Part shown: one piece after another, positions 57,388-64,000 of the stretch
How positions within the stretch are numbered: position 1 is the stretch's first letter
Layout of the letters: the number at the start of each line of letters is the position of its first letter
From: Desulfurella amilsii
Lineage (GTDB): Bacteria; Campylobacterota_A; Desulfurellia; Desulfurellales; Desulfurellaceae
Assembly (NCBI RefSeq): GCF_002119425.1
Contig: NZ_MDSU01000001.1
Location: forward strand, 186,001 to 250,000
Reading direction: 5' to 3'
DNA: 64,000 nt
The notes under the pieces: model-generated
What the model was told of the DNA's origin: nothing
What the model saw: the letters and a program-made list of their open reading frames with translations, nothing else
Databases searched by the model: none
Program-made: the position numbers and the translations under genes

Positions 57388-58138
57388 TTAAAAAATGCAA
57401 ATTTGATTTTTTAGAGGTTAGGTTAAGTTTATACGCATACTCAAAGAATATCTCAAGCGATTTTATTTTATTTTCGCCTAGATCGTAGGATAAATTATTT
57501 TTTAAGTAATCATAGGCTTTGTTGTAATCATAATTGTGCGTATCACAAAAAGCTTCGGCAATTGTTTCTAAATGATTTATACCCCAATTTTTTGCTTTTA
57601 AAAATAAGTCAGTGTAATGCGTTGGTATTTTTTTGTTTGCAATCCACAGCGCAAACACAAAAGGGTACCCGCTAAATTCCATCCATTCATAAGCCAAATC
57701 AATAACTTGCTCATCTGTGTGTTCTATGCGATAGAGCGCATTATCCCCTATAACAAGCTCACAATCAGCTTTATCTTCAGTGTATTCTACACCAATCTTA
57801 TACTTATAAGCAAATAGAATTTTAGTTAATGCAACGGATGTATTTGAATTTTTATCAAGCTTAACAGTTTTGACTTTATTGAGAGGTTTTTTTAAAAATA
57901 ATGCCACACTTTTTACTTTGTAATCGCTTGATATGCAAACATTTGGTATAATGTAATGATCAGATTTTGCATACTCAATTGAGGGTGCTATACCCACATC
58001 AACCTGTTTTTCGTAAAGCATTTTTGCGCATACTGATGGCATTTTTCTGATAAACTCAATATCGTTATCTATTATTTTATTTACAAGTGCAAAATAAAGT
58101 GGGTAAGCGTTTAAAAAATCAACCAGTACAACTTTCAT
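57380..58138 (-). CDS. mqnA: Chorismate dehydratase MqnA (futalosine menaquinone pathway)
   Basis: A 252-residue MqnA/MqnD-family protein. It starts VVLVDFLNAYPLYFAL and has VDVGIAPSIEYA, the Ser region SVALFL, DKNSNTSVALTKILF and LVIGDNALYRI. MqnA converts chorismate to 3-enolpyruvyl-benzoate, the first committed step of menaquinone synthesis by the futalosine route. The N-P/Y-x-Y-P-L motif and the conserved GDNAL favour MqnA over MqnD. It shares 4 nt with the aldolase gene and 8 nt with the MFS gene. Confidence 0.87.
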   Translation of the reverse strand: MKVVLVDFLNAYPLYFALVNKIIDNDIEFIRKMPSVCAKMLYEKQVDVGIAPSIEYAKSDHYIIPNVCISSDYKVKSVALFLKKPLNKVKTVKLDKNSNTSVALTKILFAYKYKIGVEYTEDKADCELVIGDNALYRIEHTDEQVIDLAYEWMEFSGYPFVFALWIANKKIPTHYTDLFLKAKNWGINHLETIAEAFCDTHNYDYNKAYDYLKNNLSYDLGENKIKSLEIFFEYAYKLNLTSKKSNLHFLNE

Positions 58139-58677
58139 GCTTTATCCTCCAAAATAATGATTTTAGAGCTAAACTCTAATGCACTAACTAGTTTTGAAGC
58201 GTTAAATAAATTATCAGAAATCGCAAAAACGCCGTGTCCTTTTGCCACAACGATCTGTTTTTTTGATTCAAAAAAATACTGAGCTATTGCATATTTTGCC
58301 TCATCCCAATTTTTTATATCGAGCACATCAACCTGTTTTAAAAATAACCTGCCTTCGTGGTCTTTAGGTGTAATTTTGCTATGTTTTATTGATAGGGCAA
58401 CCGTGTAAGGACTATGGGCATGTACTATTGCTTTTACCTCATCAATTTTTTTGTAAATATTAACATGCAGTTCTACCTCACTTGAAGCGGCATTCCAGCG
58501 AACATCCCTTTCCAGCTCAATTTTTACAATATCCTTACTTTTTAAACCAAATAAACTCATGCCAGTTTTTGTTATCCAAATTCCATCTTTTACCTTAGAG
58601 CTCATATTACCACTTGATGCATCAACAAGTCCCATCAAAAATAGCATGTCTCCAATTCTTTTAAACTCACTTATCAT
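58135..58677 (-). CDS. Class II aldolase/adducin family protein
   Basis: A 180-residue zinc-dependent class II aldolase-like protein. Motifs include ASSGNMSSKVKDGIWITKTGM (substrate-phosphate loop), VHAHSPYTVAL (two zinc His) and the third His in VVAKGHGVFAIS. The family includes fuculose- and ribulose-phosphate aldolases/epimerases and methylthioribulose-phosphate dehydratase. I chose ATG 58677, with GGAG before it, in place of an in-frame ATG 30 nt earlier inside the DedA gene. The substrate is unknown; it sits beside mqnA. Confidence 0.82.
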   Translation of the reverse strand: MISEFKRIGDMLFLMGLVDASSGNMSSKVKDGIWITKTGMSLFGLKSKDIVKIELERDVRWNAASSEVELHVNIYKKIDEVKAIVHAHSPYTVALSIKHSKITPKDHEGRLFLKQVDVLDIKNWDEAKYAIAQYFFESKKQIVVAKGHGVFAISDNLFNASKLVSALEFSSKIIILEDKA

Positions 58678-59272
58678 ATTTTCTCCTGTAAATGATATAT
58701 CCTGCAATTAATACTAGTGCGAATATAAGTAAACCTAAACTAAATCTGTGCATATAGTATTTTAGAAGATCTGGATTTTTACCTACAAAATAGCCAATAA
58801 AGGCTAATCCAGCAGTGTATATTAAAGCACCCGCTGTTGTAAAAAGGCTAAATGCAAATACTCTCATTTTCGAAAGACCAGCGGGTATAGAAATTAGGTG
58901 TCTAATTGTAGGCAAGAGTCTTCCAATAAAAACACTTATCGCTCCGTGCTTTTCAAAGAAAATAACTGTTTTTTTCAAAGCATGATCAAGTCTAAAGATT
59001 CTTCCAAACTTTAAAACAAATTTTAAGCCCAGAGTTTTTGAAATATAATAATTAAAAAGTGCTCCGAACAAACTTCCAAGTGTTCCATCAATAATCACTA
59101 TCCATAAATTCATTTTTCCAGTAGCTGCTAAATATCCAGCAGGAGGGATGACAAATTCTCCAGGCAGTGGCACAATAGAGCTTTCCAAAAACATCAATAA
59201 AAAAATACCAATGTATCCTGATGCTCCAATAGCATTTACTAAAAAATTAGCAAAATCAACTAGGTAACTCAT
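58667..59272 (-). CDS. DedA family membrane protein
   Basis: A 201-residue protein with about five hydrophobic segments. The DedA/SNARE-associated motifs are LESSIVPLPGEFVIPPAGYLA, GSLFGALFNYYI and FIGRLLPTIRHLISIPAGLSKM. DedA proteins are proton-dependent and include lipid-carrier flippases. It overlaps the aldolase gene by 11 nt and the glycosylase gene by 4 nt. Confidence 0.9.
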   Translation of the reverse strand: MSYLVDFANFLVNAIGASGYIGIFLLMFLESSIVPLPGEFVIPPAGYLAATGKMNLWIVIIDGTLGSLFGALFNYYISKTLGLKFVLKFGRIFRLDHALKKTVIFFEKHGAISVFIGRLLPTIRHLISIPAGLSKMRVFAFSLFTTAGALIYTAGLAFIGYFVGKNPDLLKYYMHRFSLGLLIFALVLIAGYIIYRRKYDK

Positions 59273-60063
59273 ATAACTCCTTTTTTTGCTGCCAAAAATA
59301 AGTATTGTTGGGCAACACCGGCGTATTTTCCAAAATAATCTTTTCCGAATTCTTCAATAATTCTTACACTTTGTTTAGTATCGTTAAAATAAAGTTTTTC
59401 TATAATTCTTTTTATCCATACATCAGTGCAAAATACCTCGTAGCGTCTATATGCAAAAAGCAAGATGCAATCTGCTACCTTGGATCCTATCCCTTTTATA
59501 CCCATTAATTCTTTTTTTGCAAAATTAGTATCGAGATTGTGTAAATAATAAAAGAATTCCTTGCTCTTTTGCAGCTGAGCTATATATTTTTTTCTAAAGC
59601 CAAAACCGCAATTTTGTAGTTTATTTTCATCGAAGTCTACACCACAGACTGGAAATGTGTAACCAAGACCCGTTTGGTTGCCGTATACCGTACACATTCT
59701 ATCTAGCATTAGCCTTATGCGCTTAATATTATTAAAAGCTGAGCATATGAAAGACACAGTAGCCTCATAAGGGTTTTGCGTTAATATAACTAAGCCTTCA
59801 AAAGCTTTTACTGCTTTTTTTATGTATTTGTCAACTGAGATCTGCTCAATAATCTTATCAAAGTCAATATCTAGCGAGAAAAATCTCTTTATATAGTTTT
59901 CATCGGCATTGTTATAGTATAAGTAATTGCCGTCAAAATACACATCAAAAATTACGCTAGAAAATATTCTGTAGCCATCGTTTATTTTTGATATCCTAAA
60001 AATCTGGCCACTTTCTAATGTATATTCTAAATTAAATTTAAATGGCACCTTTATTTTATTCAT
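59269..60063 (-). CDS. OGG1-type 8-oxoguanine DNA glycosylase
   Basis: A 264-residue HhH-GPD glycosylase/lyase. An OGG_N-like beta domain (FNLEYTLESGQIFRI) is followed by TQNPYEATVSFICSAFNNI and the hairpin LMGIKGIGSKVADCILLFAYRR, with the catalytic Lys in GSKVADC and the Asp in CTDVWIKRI. It excises 8-oxoG from DNA. It overlaps dnaG by 8 nt; a repair gene beside primase and mutS2 suits a maintenance operon. Confidence 0.87.
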   Translation of the reverse strand: MNKIKVPFKFNLEYTLESGQIFRISKINDGYRIFSSVIFDVYFDGNYLYYNNADENYIKRFFSLDIDFDKIIEQISVDKYIKKAVKAFEGLVILTQNPYEATVSFICSAFNNIKRIRLMLDRMCTVYGNQTGLGYTFPVCGVDFDENKLQNCGFGFRKKYIAQLQKSKEFFYYLHNLDTNFAKKELMGIKGIGSKVADCILLFAYRRYEVFCTDVWIKRIIEKLYFNDTKQSVRIIEEFGKDYFGKYAGVAQQYLFLAAKKGVI

Positions 60064-61720
60064 TCTTTAGCCTTTGCAGTTTATTTTTGGTTTGCCTGTA
60101 GGATTCTTTTAATTCTTCATTGTCTGGATCTTCGGCAATTCTTTTTAAGTAATAGTGCATTTGTTTTTTGAGCTTTTCCAACTCTAAAGTATTCATAAGC
60201 ATTAAAAAATTTGCGCGTTTTTGAGAAATTGATTCTTCTTGCGTTAATAAATACAATTCATAGCACATTGAAGCACTTTGTTTATCCAAAGTGGATACAA
60301 ATTGTTCAAAACTAACGTCTTTGTTTTGCGTAAGTTTAAAAAATATCTCTTTAAGCACAACGTCAAAGTTCTTTGCAAATTCTTCCTTGTCTTCTATCCA
60401 ATCTAGTAAAAAAGGGTCTTTTAGTAGGTAAGAAATTATGTAGTGGCTTTTTGTGTATGTTTTTTTGGCTGTCTCTTGCGATTTATAGTTTTTTTGAACA
60501 ATGTTTAAGTTTAGAAGTCGTCTTGCTTTTGAGTAATATAGGCTTTTTAACACAGAGTCGCTAATATTGTCTATGGCATTTTTTATAGCATTAATTGCAC
60601 TGGCAACTGATATTGGTTGTGATTGACTAAGTCTAGCATTTTGCAAATTGTGCTGTTTTAATATCTTTTCTTCTAAAAAACTGAAATAGTCTTTTGCGCT
60701 TTGCAATAGTTTTTTATACTCTTGTATAGAGTATTTCATTACAAAGCTATCTGGATCTTCTTTTTGTGTATCATTAAGGCTAAACTCTACCACATATGCA
60801 TCCAACTGACCCAAAACTTTGGTGTTTTTTAACATTGCGTTTATACCGGCTTCGTCTGAGTCGAAATTGAAGTAAATTTTATCAGTGTATCTTTTGATAA
60901 GCCTAATGTGGTAATCGGACAAATTTGTGCCCATTGTTGCGCTTGTGCACTGCAAACCTTCTTGGTATAATCTGATGCAATCAAAATAACCTTCACAAAC
61001 TATAAGGTAATCTTTTGTGTAGGTTTTTGCTTTATCAAAACCATAGAGCAATCGCTGCTTTAAAAATATGGCAGTTTCTTTCGTATTTATATACTTTGCT
61101 TTTTGGTTATCATGCAGGGCTCTGCCTGCAAACCCTACAATCTTACCATATTCATCGGATATTGGAAACATCAATCTTCCAGCAAATATATTGTAAGCGT
61201 TGGATACAATCCCACTTTCGTTAAGTAGCTTGATTGAGTATTTTTTAAGTAAAAAATCCACTAGCGAGTTGTCATTTGGGTTATAACCGAGTTGAAAGAC
61301 TTCCTGGGTTTCCTGTTTTATTTGTCTTTTTTCAAGATAATTTTGCGCAAAGTCAGAATTTTTAAGTTTTTTTTGAAAAAATTCGCATGCAAATTTGTTT
61401 ACATCAAACAATAGGTTTTCTTTCTTTGTGCTTTCATCTTCGGAATTAATCTCTAACCCAAGCTGAAGCGCCAAATTCTTAATAGCCTCTTTAAAATCTA
61501 AATTTTCAATTTTCATATAAAAAGTTATTACATCACCACTTTCTCCGCAACCAAAACAATGAAAAAATTGTTTTTCTTTGTTTACAGTAAAAGACGGCGT
61601 TTTTTCGGAATGAAAAGGGCATAAACCAATATAATTATTACCGCTTTTTTTTAAATTTATGTACCTATTTATAAAATCGACGATGTCCAATCTACTTTTA
61701 ATTTCTTCAACTAAATTCAT
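60056..61720 (-). CDS. dnaG: DNA primase
   Basis: A 554-residue DnaG. The N-terminal CHC2 zinc finger is CPFHSEKTPSF...FHCFGCGESGDVI (about residues 34-64). The RNA-polymerase core has YIGLCPFH upstream and FPISDEYGKIVGFAGRAL, then the Toprim region with LIVCEGYFDCIRLYQ and FNFDSDEAG. The C-terminal helicase-interacting domain is diverged and ends in a Lys-rich tail. It synthesises RNA primers for replication. Shorter than the usual 580-600 residues. It shares 4 nt with mutS2. The rpoD gene that often follows dnaG is absent. Confidence 0.95.
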   Translation of the reverse strand: MNLVEEIKSRLDIVDFINRYINLKKSGNNYIGLCPFHSEKTPSFTVNKEKQFFHCFGCGESGDVITFYMKIENLDFKEAIKNLALQLGLEINSEDESTKKENLLFDVNKFACEFFQKKLKNSDFAQNYLEKRQIKQETQEVFQLGYNPNDNSLVDFLLKKYSIKLLNESGIVSNAYNIFAGRLMFPISDEYGKIVGFAGRALHDNQKAKYINTKETAIFLKQRLLYGFDKAKTYTKDYLIVCEGYFDCIRLYQEGLQCTSATMGTNLSDYHIRLIKRYTDKIYFNFDSDEAGINAMLKNTKVLGQLDAYVVEFSLNDTQKEDPDSFVMKYSIQEYKKLLQSAKDYFSFLEEKILKQHNLQNARLSQSQPISVASAINAIKNAIDNISDSVLKSLYYSKARRLLNLNIVQKNYKSQETAKKTYTKSHYIISYLLKDPFLLDWIEDKEEFAKNFDVVLKEIFFKLTQNKDVSFEQFVSTLDKQSASMCYELYLLTQEESISQKRANFLMLMNTLELEKLKKQMHYYLKRIAEDPDNEELKESYRQTKNKLQRLKNE

Positions 61721-63936
61721 TTCAAAATCACTATTGTAGCACCATCTCCGCCTAAATTAGGTGGTGCCATCGAAAAACTCTCAACCGATTTGTGTTCTTT
61801 TAATAAATTCCTTACCATTTCTTTCAATACACCACTACCTTTTCCATGGATTATACGAACTTCTTTGATGTTGTTTAAAGCAGCATACTCCAAGAATTGT
61901 AAAACCTCTAGTTCTGCTTCAAACGCATGCATGCCAATAATGTTTAGCTCTTTTGTTTCTTTTGGTGAATGAATTACATTTAAGCTGCTCTGTTTAATTT
62001 TTGGTTGCTTTTTTTCAAGCAATGATGTTTTTGCACTAACTATTTTGCCATCTATATTGACTTGAACGTATTCACCTTTAATACCAATTATTGTACCAAT
62101 AGATTTTCCAAGTTGAACGGTATCCCCTTTTTCAAATGTTTGAGGATTGTTTAGGTTTTGTATTTTTGGGTGTATGTTTGCCGTTTCTAGTGTATTTACA
62201 AGTCTTTGAGCGTCTTTTATTTCTTTTGTTTTGATAACTCTTGATATTTCTTTTTTAAGGGAGTCAAACAAATGGTTATATTGATTTACTGTTTCATTAT
62301 GTTCGCTAAGCAAATTTTGTTTTAGTTGAGCTATTTCAAGATTGAGCTTATTAAAAAGCATCTTGTATCTTTTTATAAGATTTGTATATAAAGCTTTTTT
62401 ATTTATCATATCATTGAGCTCTTTTTCATATTTGTCAAATATTTGACTTTCTTTTGATTCAAAAACCTTTTTTGAGATTTCAAATATTTCATTGTTTAAG
62501 TATTTTTGCATAATTTCTATACCGTAGCTTTTGCCAATTTTACCAAAAACAAGTTTATAGGTTGGCTGTAATTTTTCCTCATTAAATTCAAAAGCAGCTA
62601 ATCGCACATTGTCTATTTCTTTTAGTTTGTATACTAAGTTTCTATAATGCGTGCTCATTATAAGCATTGGGTTTTTTTTATTCAGATAAGAAAAGATAGC
62701 ATATACTATGGCGTAGGCTTCTTCTGGGCTTGTGCCACTTCCTGGCTCATCCAATAATATTAGCGAGTTTTCATCAAATTTCTCAATTATTTCTTTTATT
62801 CTCACCATATTGGAAGAAAAGGTACTTAAGCTTTCGGTTTGCTGCTCATCGCCTATAACGGCAAAAACGTTTGAGACTTTGCCAACACAAAAGTATTGCG
62901 CACAAACTGGAATAGTTGCAAACGCACATAGCACAGCCAGCCCTACTTGCTTTATAAACACTGTTTTGCCGCCGGTATTTGGTCCTGTTATGATTAAAGA
63001 CCCATTTAATTCTAAACTGTTTCCTACAACATTTTGCTGCGTTTTTAAAAGCAAAGGATGTTTTAAATCTTGTGCAATAAGGCGCTTTGTTTCATCAAAG
63101 TGTGTTAAATGTGCATCAAATTTATTTGCAAATAAAATTTTTGCACAAAAACTATCGAGTTTTGCCAGTTCTTTTGTATTATGTATAAGTTCTTTAGTGT
63201 ACTTTCTAATTAGGTTGGTAAAAGCTGTTAAAATTTTTTGAGTTTCTTTGGTTTCTTCCAAAATTAAATCTTCAAGATAATTATTTTTTTCAAACACTTC
63301 GTATGGTTCTACAAAAAAACCTGCTTTTGATATATCGACCTTTCTGGCTTTAATGTACTCTTTGTAGTTTGGTTTAACCAGTATCGTAAACCTAGAATTT
63401 TTCAAAAACACATTTGTGTCAAGCAAGATATTTTGCAACCCTTTTTTTCTTACAAAAAAGTGCAAAAACGTAGCTATCTCATCCTTTGTGGATTTTATTT
63501 TAGAACGCAAAAAAGAAAGCTTTTTTGTGCTTGCGTCCTTAACGTATCCTGTTTCGTCTATTGTTTGGGCTATTAAAATTTTTAATTTATCAAGGTTTGC
63601 AAATGTAATGTAATTTTTTAGTTTATCCTCAAGATTTTTATTTAAGTTGCTAATAAAATCAATAAAAGTATATACGTAGTAAATTTCTTTTGCGCTTAAT
63701 ATAGAGTATGAAGCTTGATTTAAATAGGTGTCTATGTATATATCGTCTAGAGTTGGAATTGATTTGCCAAGAACTTCAAAGAAAATTTCCAAAAATTTTG
63801 TACTTTGTTGTACTGTTTCAAAATCAAATATAGGCTCAATTTGAGCAGTGTATTCTTTCCCATAAGTTGTTTGAGCAAACTCGTTTAGTATATTTTTTAA
63901 TTTATCAAACTCTAAAATTTCAACACAACTTTTCAT
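61717..63936 (-). CDS. mutS2: MutS2 endonuclease/ATPase
   Basis: A 739-residue MutS2. The N-terminal lever region is followed by the ABC ATPase with Walker A GPNTGGKTVFIKQ (about residue 317), LSTFSSNMVRIKEI, Walker B SLILLDEPGSGTSPEE and LIMSTHYRNLVY. A long coiled-coil (about 480-600) leads to a KOW-like segment and a C-terminal Smr nuclease domain (IIGMHAFEAELEVLQFLEYA, then VRIIHGKGSGVL). MutS2 suppresses recombination and/or rescues collided ribosomes. It heads the minus-strand operon that runs to the MFS gene. TATAAT at 63951-63946 lies 9 nt before the ATG, with AAGG between. Confidence 0.95.
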   Translation of the reverse strand: MKSCVEILEFDKLKNILNEFAQTTYGKEYTAQIEPIFDFETVQQSTKFLEIFFEVLGKSIPTLDDIYIDTYLNQASYSILSAKEIYYVYTFIDFISNLNKNLEDKLKNYITFANLDKLKILIAQTIDETGYVKDASTKKLSFLRSKIKSTKDEIATFLHFFVRKKGLQNILLDTNVFLKNSRFTILVKPNYKEYIKARKVDISKAGFFVEPYEVFEKNNYLEDLILEETKETQKILTAFTNLIRKYTKELIHNTKELAKLDSFCAKILFANKFDAHLTHFDETKRLIAQDLKHPLLLKTQQNVVGNSLELNGSLIITGPNTGGKTVFIKQVGLAVLCAFATIPVCAQYFCVGKVSNVFAVIGDEQQTESLSTFSSNMVRIKEIIEKFDENSLILLDEPGSGTSPEEAYAIVYAIFSYLNKKNPMLIMSTHYRNLVYKLKEIDNVRLAAFEFNEEKLQPTYKLVFGKIGKSYGIEIMQKYLNNEIFEISKKVFESKESQIFDKYEKELNDMINKKALYTNLIKRYKMLFNKLNLEIAQLKQNLLSEHNETVNQYNHLFDSLKKEISRVIKTKEIKDAQRLVNTLETANIHPKIQNLNNPQTFEKGDTVQLGKSIGTIIGIKGEYVQVNIDGKIVSAKTSLLEKKQPKIKQSSLNVIHSPKETKELNIIGMHAFEAELEVLQFLEYAALNNIKEVRIIHGKGSGVLKEMVRNLLKEHKSVESFSMAPPNLGGDGATIVILK

Positions 63937-63945
63937 ACCTTCGAT

Positions 63946-63974
63946 ATTATATACACTAATTTAAATTTTTGAAA
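63946..63974 (-). promoter_or_regulatory. Possible promoter of mutS2
   Basis: On the minus strand: weak TTTCAA (63974-63969), 17-nt spacer, perfect TATAAT (63951-63946). Only 9 nt separate the -10 box from the ATG, so the leader would be at most a few bases. The sequence upstream continues beyond the window. Confidence 0.4.
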
Positions 63975-64000
63975 AAATTTTTTAGGGTTGAAATTTTATA

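Noticed and set aside
62732-63241. 169-codon plus-strand frame opposite mutS2
   Set aside because: It is antisense to the conserved MutS2 ATPase domain, has no family resemblance and no ribosome-binding site; it reflects codon bias of the real gene.

Overview
The window is AT-rich (roughly one third G+C by eye), gene-dense bacterial chromosome with long co-directional runs of genes that abut or overlap by 1-50 nt. The mix points to a thermophilic, sulfur-metabolising, menaquinone-using Gram-negative bacterium, most likely a Desulfurella/Hippea-type member of the Campylobacterota. The clues are MqnA of the futalosine pathway, a DoxD-DoxA thiosulfate:quinone oxidoreductase fusion next to a sulfide:quinone oxidoreductase, a GH57 alpha-glucanotransferase, a SecB-like chaperone and the low G+C. 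The genus is an inference from gene content, not from a marker-gene search.

Layout. 1-2024: end of phoU, then phoB and phoR (phosphate response). 2097-6476: pyrG, a holA-like gene and a GH57 glucanotransferase, closed by a terminator. 6642-11392 (minus): ispH, an inositol-phosphatase-family gene, a ZnuABC-type metal transporter, a NifX-like protein and a DUF134 regulator. 11486-25050 (plus): SAM hydrolase, purH, glmU, glmS, CLC antiporter, UvrD/PcrA helicase, SecB-like protein, TsaB, DUF1015, QueD, DUF1844, HDOD and CheR. 25051-26587 (minus): RNase P RNA and a cell-wall amidase. 26693-40983 (plus): mltG, miaB, bifunctional-nuclease-domain gene, dgt, pmbA, guaA, phoH, 7TM-HD phosphohydrolase, ybeY, cysE, leuCDB, engB. 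40961-44124: a divergent sulfur cassette (doxDA and tauE against sqr). 44171-46518: amidase and an EamA transporter. 46515-53280 (minus): ilvE, an MBL-fold hydrolase and the complete livKHMGF branched-chain amino-acid ABC transporter. 53702-55048: gdhA, which looks foreign. 55159-63936 (minus): Na+/Ca2+-exchanger-family protein, MFS transporter, mqnA, class II aldolase, DedA, OGG-type glycosylase, dnaG, mutS2.

The window is largely housekeeping, and I found no CRISPR array, phage, toxin-antitoxin module or defence island. The most interesting signal is regulatory. Several first genes (ispH, the SAM hydrolase, amiC, the amidase, the exchanger, probably tauE) have a -35/-10 promoter whose -10 box ends 7-8 nt before the ATG, with no Shine-Dalgarno sequence. 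The RNase P RNA promoter in the same window ends 7 nt before the mature RNA, which calibrates the start site and implies leaderless mRNAs. Other first genes (pyrG, sqr, ilvE, livK, gdhA) have ordinary leaders with Shine-Dalgarno sequences.

Other notable points are a perfect hairpin over the convergent stop codons of the EamA and ilvE genes that gives both proteins the same C-terminus, a probable ATT start codon for the MBL-fold gene, a ZnuA-like protein with altered metal ligands, and a gdhA with a perfect consensus promoter and unusual composition beside a decayed reading frame.
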